From NCBI RefSeq assembly GCF_030272615.1, contig NC_081412.1, positions 24,739,860 to 24,803,859 of the forward strand: 64,000 nt of DNA. The letters run 5' to 3'. The notes under the pieces were generated by a model. It worked only from the letters and a program-made list of their open reading frames with translations. It was not told the DNA's origin and did no database searches. Source of the DNA: Cryptomeria japonica. Lineage: Eukaryota; Streptophyta; Pinopsida; Cupressales; Cupressaceae. This document shows, piece after piece, positions 20,590-32,659 of this stretch (positions are counted from its first letter, which is position 1; the number at the start of each line of letters is the position of its first letter). Both the position numbers and the translations under genes were made by a program.

Positions 20590-22110
20590 TAACATTTTCC
20601 CAGGAGTAGTTGTAGCTAGAAATACTTGATCTCAAGAAATGAGACTTAATTTGAAAGTTCTAGAATCTTATTATGGACATAGATACTCTTAAAGATGTAT
20701 ATTTGAAGAATGGGTTGGGGTTTTACAAGTTTTTTACATAGATCAATCTGAAGGAATATTTTTGGTACTCTTTAACTCTAGTTCAAAGAGAGATTGTCTA
20801 TAAAATTAAGTCCTGGGTCTTGGAAGGGTCTGGTTTATGCATGCAACCTTGGTCCTCTAATTTTAAAGTAGATCAATTCTAGACTAGGTTCATCCCTTTC
20901 TTTATTCGACTTAAATCCCTTGCATTAGAATATCAGGAACTCCACTTGATAGAAGTAATGGAAATAAAATAGGGATTTTCTTAAAGCATGATCTAATTTT
21001 CTTCAAAGATACTTCCAAACCTGTCAGAGTTTGCATACTACTTGACACAACCAAAAAGATTCCAACACAAATGTCTATGAACACCTAATTTGGGAAATGG
21101 GAACATGAAATCTTTATATAAGACCTTCAAAATGTGTGTGGTATATGTCATGACCTCTGACATAACAAAACAATGTGCACGAAGACTAACCCCACCCACA
21201 ACTTGAACCAATATCCTCTTTCCAAGGGAAAAGATCGGCCTAAATCAATGATAGACAAAGGGAAACACTCTTTGCAAGTAGTCCATTAGGAATTTGGGGT
21301 TTTAGAATATACCGGGTCAATTCATGACAAGTTGGGATGCTAAGAACCTATTTGGGATGAACACAATATTAACAGAGAAATTTCAGGGAATCTATAAGAT
21401 AGTCATGTACAAGACTTCAGTGAAGATCCAATGGATAGTATTGTGATCACACTACCTCAAAAGTTTATGTCTCTACGCATAAAGCCCAAAATCCTCACGC
21501 ATTTCAATCGTCCACACATGGATAACATCCTCAAGAGCATAAGGTTTCCAAGTATCAATTTCAACTCTCAATTAGTTGAACTTCTATCAATAAGTCAGAA
21601 CAGGATCTACATCAACATCATAAACAAAGGAAAGTTCTGCTTCCTAAGTTAACCAATCAAGCTCACTTTAAGCAAAAAATTGATGACTCCAAATTAGTGC
21701 ATATAAAAAATAGTAGTTGTCCAGACAACCTTGATGAGATGGTTGAGGAACTACTTTACACAATAGGGTTTAGCCTTATTTATGAGACTGTTGATGAAAT
21801 TATGCTAGAGGATGCAAATTTCATTTTTCCTCAAGCAAAAGTTGTTCAAATTCCCATCATGTAGAAAGCACCCCATGTAAATTGTTTGACAGGGGAGACA
21901 ATGGATACACAACTACAAACCGATTTTGATTATTCTCAAAATTATCTTAGTCGCAGTTCCCATCCACTCAGACCTTGCCTAAGAAGACTCCAACAAAGAG
22001 AGAGGGAGAAAACCGAAAGCTAGTAAATTGAAAGAGGAAATTGACATAGGGATTCAAACTACTCTTGATGGAAATTTTTCCATCATTAAAAGAATGAGGA
22101 GGGCATTATG
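20590..22110 (+). pseudogene. L1 LINE ORF1 (DUF4283 plus zinc knuckle), LINE copy B
   Basis: Broken plus-strand frames give VLEGSGLCMQPWSSNFKVDQ, then TRFIPFFIRLKSLALEYQ, then a VRVCILLDTTKKIP segment, the order seen in the DUF4283 domain of plant L1 ORF1. A knuckle near 21130-21190 reads VCGICHDL followed by HNKTMC, a CCHC motif. The rest to 22110 is low in recognisable motifs. It directly precedes ORF2 with normal L1 spacing. ORF1 protein would bind LINE RNA. Confidence 0.65.
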
Positions 22111-22125
22111 CTCTCCTCAGTTGCA

Positions 22126-25100
22126 ATGAGAATATTATCATGGAATGTCAGAGGCATTAACGCCTCTAAAAAATGTGCCCAAGTCAAGCATCAATTGGAT
22201 GCTTGTGAGGCAGATATAATACTTTTATAGGAATCCAAACTGTCACAACAAACTTATGAGTCATCAATTTTGAAATGGAGAAAATGGAAGTTGGCTCATG
22301 CTCCATCACAAGGGGCTTCAGGAGGTCTAATAACTTTGTGGAATCCAAAATCAACTTCAATTGAGGTCTGTAAAGATGAAAATAATTGGCAACACTTAAA
22401 AGTGCAGAACTTTGATCTAAGGTTTTATCTTTTCAATGTTTATGGGCCTTCATCCACAAGAGATATACTGAAATTATGAGGAGTTTTGATGGATTTCATA
22501 CAGGGATTGAGCACTAAAAAATTCATACTAGCAAGGGACTTTAATGCCATTATTTCCATGAAGGAGAAACTTAGATGAATATGTCCCCCATAAAAGACAA
22601 TGGATGATTTTAAATCTTTCATTTTAGATAATGCTCTATAATACATTGTGTCGGATAAAGGTAATTTCACATGGACTAATAAGAGAAAAGACTTTTCACA
22701 GATTGCTGAGTGGCTGGATAGGTTTCTGGTGTCGCACAATTGGATTGTAGCATCCCTTCATTTATCTTTACAAATCTTACCTCTTCTTAGTTCTAATCGT
22801 TATGCTATCTCATTGAAAATATCACAAGGAACATCAAAGGTAGACTGGAGACCTTCTTTTAAATTTGAGAAAAGTTGGTTCAAACATCCACACTTCCTTC
22901 CCCTTCTTCGCCGATGGTGGGTAAGTGCTCCCTTTTGAAGAGGCTCAAGGATGTTTCAGTTTTACACAAAGTTGCAATATATCAAGTCTCAAATCTTAAT
23001 GTGGAACTCACAAGTTTTCAAGAATATTTTTCTTCAAAAGAAGGAGGTAGCTAATGAATTAGCCCAAACCCATGAGTACATTATCCAATATGGTCTGGAC
23101 TCAAATACATTTGTCAAACATAAAGAGTTGCAACAAATTTGGGAAGAATTAGGTAAGAGGGAGGAAATTTATTGGCAAAAAAAGTCCAAAGAGTTATGGC
23201 TACGAGAAGGTGACCACAATACTAAATATTTTCATGTCCTAGCTTAGATAAAAAGAGTAGCACAATGCGTATTCTCAATTCAGGATTCCACAACAAGTAA
23301 ATAGATTACCAATGCTAAGGAAATTCAGGAGGAGGGGGTGAAGTCTTTCACAAATTTGCTAGCTCCACCACAAATGCATACTTCAAGTGACATCCAAGCT
23401 GAACAAAATCTGCTGGCATCTATTCCTAGTTTGATCTTGCAAGAGGACAATGAATCACTAATGAAACCTTTCAGATTGGAAGAAGTAAGAAAGGTTGTTT
23501 TCTCCTTCCCACCGAATAAAGCTCCAGGTCCGGATGGATGCACAACTCTTTTGTTTCAAAAAATTTGGGATGTTTTGGGCTTTGATCTTCTTCTAGCCCT
23601 TGAAGAATCTCACAAACATGGGGCAATGCTAAGTCATTTCAATGCTACTAATATTGCACTTATACCAAAAGCTAAACAACCCAAAACATTTGCGAAATTC
23701 AGACCCATATCACTGTGCAACACAATATATAAAATTTTCACAAAGGCTATCTATCTTAGATTATAGAGCTTCATTCCCAAACTCATTTCCCTAGAACAAG
23801 GCAGATTTGTACCAGGTAGAGAGACTCCAAAAGGGGCATTAGTTGCACATGAATTCATGCATTCTATCAAAGAGCATCACCTCTCAACTTGTGTTGTAAA
23901 ACTTGATATGATGAAGGCATATGACAAGGTCAATTGGAATTTTCTAAAACTTGATATGATGAAGGCATATGACAAGGTCAATTGGAATTTTCTAATGAAG
24001 GTTCTCAAAGGGTTTGGATTTTGCAGCAGATGGTGCAAATGAATATTATTCTACTTGAAAGGAGCCAAATTCTCAGCCATAGTTAATGGATCAAAAGTGG
24101 GTTTCTTTGATGCTACTCAAGGAGTTAGACAAGGAGATCCTCTATCTCCTTTTCTCTTCATCATAATGGCAGAAGCGTTGAGTAGATCAATTAAAATCAA
24201 ACACTCACATGGATTATGGTAGGGTATTCATATTCCTCGCACCAACATCGTTATTACACATTCACTAATTGCGGATGGCACCCTTCTTTTTGGTAAAGCA
24301 ATAGTTCAAGAGGCCAAACAGAACAAACAAGCTTTAGATCTGTATTCATTGATATCAAGGCAGAAGGTCAACACACAAAAATCAAAGGTCTATGTGTTCA
24401 ATGCAAAAGCGACGATTAGAAGGAAGATTGTCCATACTTTAGGTTTCCAGATTGCAAAACTATCTTGTACCTATTTGGGAATACCATTATTTGTGGGCAA
24501 CAATAAGATGTCTTACTGGTCCAATGTTATATAGAGACTAAGGGCTAGAATCTCCTAATGGAAAGCTAGATGGCTTTTATTTTCAGTGTGTATTTTACTG
24601 ATTAAAACAATGCTAGCTGCAATTCCTAACTACTTCCTTGCAGTTCTTAAAGCTCTCGCAACAATAGTGGACCAAATTGAAAAAATAATTAGAAATTTCC
24701 TTTGGCAGGGAAACATGAATGAAGTAAATAAAACCCTTTTGATCTCTCTCCAAAATATGGTTGTTGACAAAAGATAAGGAGGAGTTGGAATGCATGATAT
24801 AGCAAAGAGAAACTTAGTGTTTGGAGGTAAGTTAGCATGGCAAATGTATACTAAAGCTGAATCAAACTGGTGCAAGGTAATGCAAACCTTGTATATGGAC
24901 TCTACAAACCCATCAAGAATATTGACCATAGCAAATTTACCAACTGGCTTTGCCATGTGGAATTTCATTATAGCCTCTAAAAACATAGTCACATCATATA
25001 TTTCCTGGGAGGTGCACAATGGGGAAGAGGTGAACTTTTGGAATGATTCTTGGAATGGTCTATCACCTCTTAGGAATGCCATTGGATTACAAACTGCTAC

Positions 25101-26185
25101 TCCAATTATAATTCAAACTTGGGGTGAAAGATTGATTGACTATGTTAGTTAGGTGGAGATAGCAACATGCAAGGCATGTTGGAAAGACTTCTCTAGTTTA
25201 CAGATCTCCCTGGAACAAAAGAGCATTTTGCATCAAGTTATGCATGAGAGAGTGGTGTTCATCTCTAAGGAGAAAGATAGAGTCATTTGGGCTCCTTCAA
25301 AGAATGATAAATACTTGGTTATGGTAGGATATGAAGCAATTCTTAAATCACACTTGAACAATCATGACCAATATTGTATAAGGATTCATTCTTTGCATGT
25401 ATTCGGTGCATTATACCTACTGTGGTTATATGGTCCATTTGGTGGGAACACAAAAAACACATCTTCAGGAAAGTTTCTTCTTCCATCTAAGACGTCTAGG
25501 TAATTGTAGAGAAATCAATCTCAGAGTCAGTGAATGCACATGTCCAAAACTCCAAAAATTGCTCATTTGTTTTTTACTTCATGGGATGATTTTATTTTAA
25601 AAACGTGGAAAGGTATTTCCCTACCATTTAAGGGCTCTCTTATGGTTCCCCCCATCTAAAGTCAATAGAAACACAATAAAATGGTTGCCCCCTGTCCTGC
25701 CTTTCTTCAAATTGAATTTTGATGGTGTCTTATGCAGTAACCCAGGGGTGTCAGGTGTGAGAGTGTGCATTCCTATTTCATCAGGGACATTAATTGCAAC
25801 AAAATCAATTTCTCTAGCACTAGGGACAAATAATATGACCAAATCATTTGCTCTTTTAGATGGGCTTGTTCTTGCAAAAAGCGTTGGTGTTTCACACATT
25901 CATGTTGAAGGGGATTCTCTTATAGTCGTGAATGCTTGTAAAGAAAGATCATGTCAAAACTGGAAAATCCATTATGTGCTTTATAAGGCTTGGGTGTTAC
26001 TAGATAAGTTTGAATCATTCAGTATTTCACACACTTATAGGGAAGGGAACAGTCTAGCAGATTGCTTAGCGAAAATGAGGTGCGATAAGAAAGAAGTGGC
26101 TATTTCAAATGATAGGGCCCAGTTAGTCAAATTCCCAGATATAGAAGAGATTGTAGCTAATGAAACTTTAATTAGACCAGAATGA
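22126..26185 (+). pseudogene. L1 LINE ORF2 (endonuclease, reverse transcriptase, RNase H), LINE copy B
   Basis: From ATG 22126 a single frame runs to about 25503, cut only by stop codons (mostly TAG and TGA). It begins MRILSWNVRGINASKK (endonuclease, with FNVYGPSS and RDFNAIIS). RT blocks follow: FPPNKAPGPDG, IALIPKAKQPKTFAKFRPISLCN, LDMMKAYDKVNW and GVRQGDPLSPFLF. The box that should be YADD reads IADG, so one catalytic Asp is lost. A zf-RVT-like part and then an RNase H in a shifted frame (25685-26185: KLNFDGV, EGDSLIVV, REGNSLADCLA) complete it. A 48-bp in-frame tandem duplication (23901-23996) repeats LDMMKAYDKVNWNF. ORF2 would drive target-primed insertion; this copy is dead. Confidence 0.88.
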
Positions 26186-26794
26186 AGGGATACTAGTTCA
26201 CAGATAAGACCAAGATTAATGTGGGTTCATACGGTCCGAGGGGGAGAAATGTCACAGGGTACACCAGTCTACTTTAAATTAGTCGGATGCAACATTTACA
26301 ATGGGCGGGTGGAGCAAATATAATAGATGAGTTGATAACAAACATGGGAGTTAGTAAGCAAAAATAATGGTAGTACATGGAATGATTGATATTTCACATT
26401 AGCAAAATCTCTATATGGTTTCGAAAACATGATGGACAAGGTGATAACTGCCTATTGTGGGGATTAGCTATTGACTCCCAAAAGAAAGAGGATGACATAA
26501 ATCATAATATATCAAAAGAAAACAATGATGATGTAATAACTCAGGCGTCATTCCTAATTAATGTGTAAATATTTTAAGCCTCAACATTGGAATTCGGCGG
26601 CGTATGTGAAGGATTTTCAAAACCTGGAGAAGGACATATCTTAACATCATCGAGACACGTTTTTTTCCTAATCTTTTTTTTGTATGCTTTTACAGGTTGG
26701 CGACGGTCCGCATATATCTATACTTAAATAGCCTTAATTGTACCTGATATAATCGTTTGATGCTCAAATATGTGGTGCCTTACGGAAGCTAGGG
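26186..26794. other. LINE 3' tail and unassigned spacer
   Basis: After the RNase H stop, the sequence continues without a clear poly(A) end or target-site duplication, so the 3' end of LINE copy B cannot be placed. Nothing else is recognised up to the ORF at 26795. Confidence 0.4.
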
Positions 26795-27537
26795 ATGCAA
26801 TTAATCTCATCTTTACTCAGAAAATGTGCGAAGGGGCCCTTTATATCTTTTCCAAAGCCGCATTGTTTTCATTACAGTATTGTTTCGGCTTCCAAAGGGC
26901 TGCGATTTAGGGCGATGCATTCAACTCAGTGGAGGAGGAAGGGGAAATTCGTCTTAGAAGGGCATCTCTACAGGGCTTGTCACCGCGTTCACATGGAATA
27001 CCAGCCAAGGAACTACCGTATCTCTCTGCCTATCAATGATTGGGAGCTTCCTTTATCTGATCAGATTAGTGATGAAAATCCGAGTCAAATGTTCAAGACA
27101 CATTGTGTTCAGTTCAGAAAAAGAATAAAGAGGATTATCGGTGATGAAATTTTGTACCCCAAAGCACGCGGGGTAATATTTCCATCGCAAGTTATTTCTA
27201 CTTTTCTCTCAAATTCCTTTGATCTGTTTCAATCCTTCCATTCACTGCAAATAATTGCGGAGAAGGTTATCAAAGAAGTGTTCATCCAGGAGAATAGACT
27301 CCTCTCGCTGGTCCAAGCTTATGATTTGTGGCAAGGTCAGGGTCGGATTGGTGCCCTCTTCCCACGCTACTTCCTGCTCAATGTGTGTATATCTCAGTGT
27401 ATGATGCAATAAAGAACACCTTGGAGATGTATAATTCATGGTACTTGATTCATGCCTTGGACAAACATTTTGCAGTGCTTGGTGAAGACATCGCAGGCAA
27501 CATTCGTAGGAGGGTAAATGCTATTGGCTCTGCTTGA
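26795..27537 (+). CDS. Unrecognised ORF with organelle-targeting-like N-terminus, probably a gene fragment
   Basis: An ATG-started frame of 205 codons ends at 27412. The N-terminus (MQLISSLLRKCAKGPF...) is rich in Ser, Arg and Lys and poor in acids, like a mitochondrial or plastid presequence; this is inference. The middle has YQPRNYRISLPINDWELP and FRKRIKRIIGDEILYPKARG. I do not recognise the family. A second frame, shifted by one, continues as SVYDAIKNTLEMYNSWYLIHALDKHFAVLGEDIAG to 27537 and overlaps the first end, so either a frameshift near 27390 or an unseen splice site joins them. No transposon motif is visible. Composition is less AT-biased than its surroundings. It may be a host gene or captured fragment. 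Confidence 0.4.
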
Positions 27538-27540
27538 TCA

Positions 27541-28929
27541 TCAACATGAGAAACCTCTTCTAGTTTCCCCACCGGCATAGGGTAATCCAGTTGCTCCTTG
27601 GGGGAATATCCCAGACAATGTCGGTTCATCTCTTCAGCGTTTGCAGGTGAGGATACCAAATTTGAACATCCTGGTCCCTCTTCAAAATGCTCCAGTTGAG
27701 CATCGGGATATGTAGGGAGAAAATGAAATTCAAGGGGGGATGAAACGGAAGAATGAAAATGTAATTATCTTAAGTTTTGTCAAATATTTTGTAAAGAGGG
27801 CTTCATAGTCACATAATATGGTAAATTTGGCTTCTGAAAATGGGTAGTTAGTATAGGAGAATATAAAGGGATGGTCTGATGCATGTATGCATCTGGTTGA
27901 TGTATTTTCATGACACACAAACACACACACATATAAACATTACATTTTGCCTCCACTTTAGTGATCATATAAAAAAGCACTTTAGTGATCATATAAAAAA
28001 GACAGATGTTAGCTTTAAGTATATGAAGAAAAAAGAATAACAAAATCATACCAAGATATGAAGGGGAAGCAAAATCTTTTATCCATGCGGAGTTGCCCGT
28101 AGGGACGAGGCTTGAGTCGAGCATTCATGAGATGATGTTGAGTTGTGATCCCAAACATGTTAGCTGCAGACAAACATGTTAGATGAAAAGTGAAAATTTG
28201 GATAAAATGATTAAACATTTCTTATGAGATAGCGATCACTAAGATAATAAGATAATGTCAATATGGGTAGCAAGTTGTGTTATGCTAGATAGCCATACAA
28301 TAGGGTAGCACATGAAATTGTGTTGTAGATAACCATATAAAGATACGATACAAATTAATTTAGATTAAATACATTGGTTTGACCCCATGTAGGGCAATTA
28401 ACAAGATAGCTATATGCAGACATATATTAAAAAGGAACGTGATAATAATTATTTGAGATAAAAATGATAATTATGATAATGTAGATATGATAGCCTCCCC
28501 TTAGAATGAGGTGTGTTAAACAGAAAGGAACATGAGTCATTCTAAGGAGAAGAGACACTGTGGCATGCTAACATAGTGAGAAGTCTCCATGGAATTCTAC
28601 CTTGCAAGAGATAGCACATGATACCCACAACATCAACAAAAACATAGAGAGGGGGATTCGATTATTAGGCGTTGGAAGAATTCTTGTATATGAGTTACTC
28701 ATCATGATCCTAAATTTTTTGGATTTGAAGAAGAGCGTATGAAAAGAAAAACAAAATGAAAATGTAGGTCAACATGGAAGAGAACCCGAATGATCCCAAC
28801 ACTTGGCATCATCCCCGAATGGTAAAAATCAAGGTACAACAAAAATAAGAATGATGATACAAATAAAGGAAGCGTATGACAATATCATCCCTATATCAGA
28901 TCATCATCCTCCCAATATTGTTCTTAAGA
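27541..28929. other. Intergenic, no gene recognised
   Basis: Only minor structure is seen: a 24-bp tandem duplication near 27956-28003 (cactttagtgatcatataaaaaag, two copies) and a short CA-rich run near 27917-27932. No convincing ORF. Confidence 0.5.
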
Positions 28930-29700
28930 GGAAGGAGGATAAGCTTGGAGGGGGATGATTAGCAAATCAACACTAGGCATCTCACTAGCGGCAAGAGCTA
29001 ACGACGAGGCTGCATCAACATTCTCATCCGACAATTCCTGAAAGGCAATCTAGTCAACTATCTCGTAAAGATCGTCGACAACATTGGGATCTCCTCTAGA
29101 GAATCAAACATACACTTCTCAGAAGAAGTGGGTGATTGCTCTAAAGGCTAAGAAATAGGAGCAACATTGCCAACCTTTGGAAGAGGGGTGATGACAAACT
29201 TTAGAGAAGGTGAAGCCTCCTCAACAATAAGCACAAAAGCAAACAAAGAGGTCATAAGATTTTACTTCCTACGATGAAACTCGGGAACATGGCCCTACTC
29301 AAACTTACACTTAGGTGGCAAAGGTGAAGCCTTCCTATCCACCATGATAAGATTGAGGACACTGGGAAACTTGTGATGCAAAAACAACGAAGAAGCGAGA
29401 GGAACAAACAATGCTACACTAGACACCAATTGTGTATGCAACATGTATATAGGTTGCAAGAACAAAGGGATATCAATAAGAGAGGTGATAGGCAATGACT
29501 CCAAGGAGGGAGTAATGGACACCTGCACCTGCTTAGGGTGAGGCTCATTAACAACACTTATGATTATGAAAAGCAAAACAAAAGAGGTGGCAAGAGCTAA
29601 GGAAGCAAAAGCGGAGACCAAAGACTCACTCTCAACCTTCAAAGTAGCTTCACGTTCCGTAGGCATTTTATTTTGATTATGCTTATGCTCACGCACAAGC
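28930..29700 (-). pseudogene. Unrecognised degenerate minus-strand coding-like region
   Basis: One open block (29295-29696, 133 codons) contains a hydrophobic segment (LALATSFVLLFIIISVV). Further downstream the minus strand continues in pieces (for example ELSDENVDAASSLALAASEMP), suggesting a longer broken frame. I cannot assign a family. It could be an element protein; it could also be chance openness on the complement of a biased sequence. Confidence 0.25.
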
Positions 29701-29734
29701 TGGTTTCATCCAAGAAGAGAAGCACGAGAGGATG

Positions 29735-30055
29735 CCAATATATATCATATTTAATTATTATGTCAATTATTATTAAATTATTATATTATAATTAATATAA
29801 ATCATTATCATATTATACTATAATTAACACTAGATTACTATTATATACAATTATATTAAAATATATTTTCATTATTATTTTTTTTATATTTCTATATTAC
29901 TCTTTACAAAAGCAAAAAAATCTTTTAAGACTAAATTATTATATTTTTATTAAACTCCTTACAAAAGAAAAAAAAAATCTAAAAAAGGTAAATTATTATA
30001 ATATTATAATATCATATTATATTTTTATTATTTGTTTTTATTACTATAAATGACC
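29735..30055. repeat. AT-rich low-complexity tract
   Basis: The stretch is dominated by attatta/taatata runs, with several short internal repeats. A pair of caaaagaaaaaaa-type blocks occurs near 29907 and 29962. No gene. Confidence 0.7.
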
Positions 30056-31321
30056 AAGGGGAGGAGCACCAATTACCATTCATGTTCCAATAACCATTCA
30101 CTTCTTGCACACCCAACCCCCCAATTACTAACTTTATAAAAACAAAAAAAATAATAGCTAAAAGCCCATTTATAAATTTCACTCATTTTTAAACTTTTTT
30201 GGTGTATAATTGACTCATTTGTGCATCTTTATTGGTACCCATAGTGGAGGACTAGGGACATTTGTACATAAGTACTGACAATTTTTAGTGCACGGTTATT
30301 AAGACATCTTTAGGACATCAATTTGTAGATACTCGAAACCAGCTCTAATGACTATTGATGCTTTCCTAATTAATTATTTTTTTTATTAATTTGTTGGAAA
30401 TTCGCTGTGAATTTTTTACTTCTCAATCCTAAAACGAAGAGCCGCTGCAGCAACGTATAGTGAACACAAAAAAATAAAATTAAACTTCAAAATATGAACA
30501 ACAACACCACTTGTCACCAACGGGCCACTGATCTGCAAAGATTGGATATAGGAAATATATTAGAACTTAAATATGTTTACTGTTTGCCACAGTAAAACTA
30601 ACGTGTCCTCTAATCGACCCTAGCGCATGGCAACCTTGATCTAAAGCGAACTTCTGCAAGATCAGAGGCCCTAAAATTTAGGTTTAATCAACAAACTATG
30701 ATCATCCACCAAGGGCTTTATCCTGCTCTTTCAAGCTACTCTCCTTTTTTAATCACCATGATCTGTATTAGAGAATCTACGATCCGGCATTGCCAATTCC
30801 TTTTTCAATACCGATGAAACTGAAACATCAGGCATGACCGTTTTTCTCTATCTCTAATCGAGTGACTGAAGTTATTGTGCTAGATATCCAATACAGGGAA
30901 TGCATGGGCAACGGCATTTCATGTTATAACAAGGCGCAGGAGTTTTGTTTTTGCCATAGAGTGCGGCTCAACTTGGTTGGATTATGGGAGCAAATTTTTT
31001 TCCTGACTTTGCTGGTGTGACAACATATACTTCTCTTTCTACTTGTAGACTGTTATAGATCACCTACAAATATTCAGATTCAATGAAGAACATTTTAGGT
31101 ATTTTTCAACTAATCATCTTGCATTACGTTAGTCATTTGGTTTAACAGTTCGGTTATAGTTTAGGTTTAATTACAAACCTTGATTTAATGTTAAGTTGCT
31201 TTACTTGGTTGCATAATTGGTTAACTGTTTTCTTTTATTACTAGGTGGTAGGAAAGTTTTATATGAAAAAGAAATTCGCAACCATGAAAAAACATTTTTA
31301 CAAAGAGAAAATATACAAACG
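30056..31321. other. Intergenic, no gene recognised
   Basis: No coding frame or repeat boundary was recognised. The last bases (about 31307-31321) belong to the first unit of a tandem repeat that the copia-type element at 31322 interrupted. Confidence 0.5.
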
Positions 31322-31750
31322 TGTGAGATTTTGTCAAGACGAGTTCAATGAAAAATACAAAATAGAAAAACAAAATATAGGACAAGAATAAACTGTATTC
31401 TCATCAATAGATAAATGATCAATTGTTGTTACATACAATGAATATGAACCTGCTTATATAGGCAAGGCTATATGGATGTGTGAGCACACAAACATGACAT
31501 GTGGCTCAATAAGAAACAAGGGTAGGTAGGAGAAACAATATAATATTCCACATGAGGTGGACCACCTCCCAAATGTGGAATGTAACAACAAGATAAGACC
31601 ATAAAAGGTGGAAATTCTCCTACACACATTATCTCAATGTGGCACAAACACCCAAGTGTCTCATACCCAAACTACCATGAAATGCATTATCCTAAGTAAA
31701 CTTAAGTAAGGTGTAATAATATCCAACATGAATAAATAATTACACCAACA
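31322..31750 (-). repeat. 3' LTR of the TR-GAG-like copia element
   Basis: 429 bp, TG to CA, highly similar to 36531-36984. It lacks about 20 bp of a ggtaggtaagg-type repeat present in the other copy. Just inside (31751 on) the minus strand has a short purine tract (cttaagggggcg). Confidence 0.92.
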
Positions 31751-31825
31751 CGCCCCCTTAAGTGCAACTTAGGGGAATGCACTTAAGTCTACAATGCAAC
31801 TAAGCAATGCAAGATGGGTCCCGAC

Positions 31826-32387
31826 CTAAGTCACAAGGTTCGAATTCGAATTCGAAATCGACGGCCATGAAATTCGACAAGGGAAAAATTCGAAAAAAGA
31901 AATCGGATAAAAATCGCCTTATATAATTTTGTTTATTTTTTAAATATATGTATACTTCTGGTAGGAGAAGATGCGATGGCAGCGGCTCAGCTAGGAGAAA
32001 ATGTGACGGCAGCTCAGCTAGGAGAAAATGCGACGGCAGCTGGAGAAAATCCAACGGCCACGATGACCTTTGAAGCCACGAAAGTGAATACCCGAGTGCG
32101 ACCCAGCAGTTGTGGAGAATACCAGTGAATCGTGACCCAGCAGTTGCAGATACAAAGCATACCCGCGACAACGCTTTATAGAGAATCCGCCGAAAATCTT
32201 TAAAAAAAACCCTAAATGCTTTTCGGAAACCCTAGAAAAACGTTTTTAAAATTTTAACTTTAATAAAAAAAAATGACGTCATGGCGATCCGATTTTTTGG
32301 TCGAATTTCAACGAATTTTTCATATTAGTTTGAAATTTGATAAAAATCAGCCCTCATCTTTGAAAATCGCCGATTTCTGTGACTTAG
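31826..32387. mobile_element. hAT-like non-autonomous DNA element, 562 bp
   Basis: The ends are inverted: ctaagtcaca at 31826-31835 and its complement tgtgacttag at 32378-32387. Both sides are flanked by the same 8-mer, gtcccgac (31818-31825 and 32388-32395). An 8-bp duplication with T at position 2 and A at position 7 is the known hAT pattern. Inside are a ttcgaa-rich segment near the left end and a 28-bp-type tandem repeat near 31965-32050 (gcagctcagctaggagaaaatg units). No transposase is seen. It lies wholly inside the copia element, so it came later. Confidence 0.85.
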
Positions 32388-32659
32388 GTCCCGACTATGA
32401 GACCATGTTAGGTACCTATGTACAAATGCAAATGCATGCAAACCAATGCAATGAAATCTCTCATAAAGCGGGGAAAGAGAGAAAAACCCAATGGGAAAAA
32501 ACCCTCCCCCAAAAGAGAGATGAAAACTATAAAAGAGAACTCTCATAGAAGTATGTGAAGGACAAAACCCCATGTGAGGAAAAAGTCCCCCCCATATGAG
32601 AGAAGAAGAGAAGCGAGGTAGCCCCCCTTCAATGTAGAATCTGCACCAATGGTAGAAGC

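Noticed and set aside
31800-32171. 123-codon minus-strand frame with LPSHFLLAE repeats
   Set aside because: It spans the hAT-like element's tandem repeat and the copia flank; crosses an insertion border, so not a gene.
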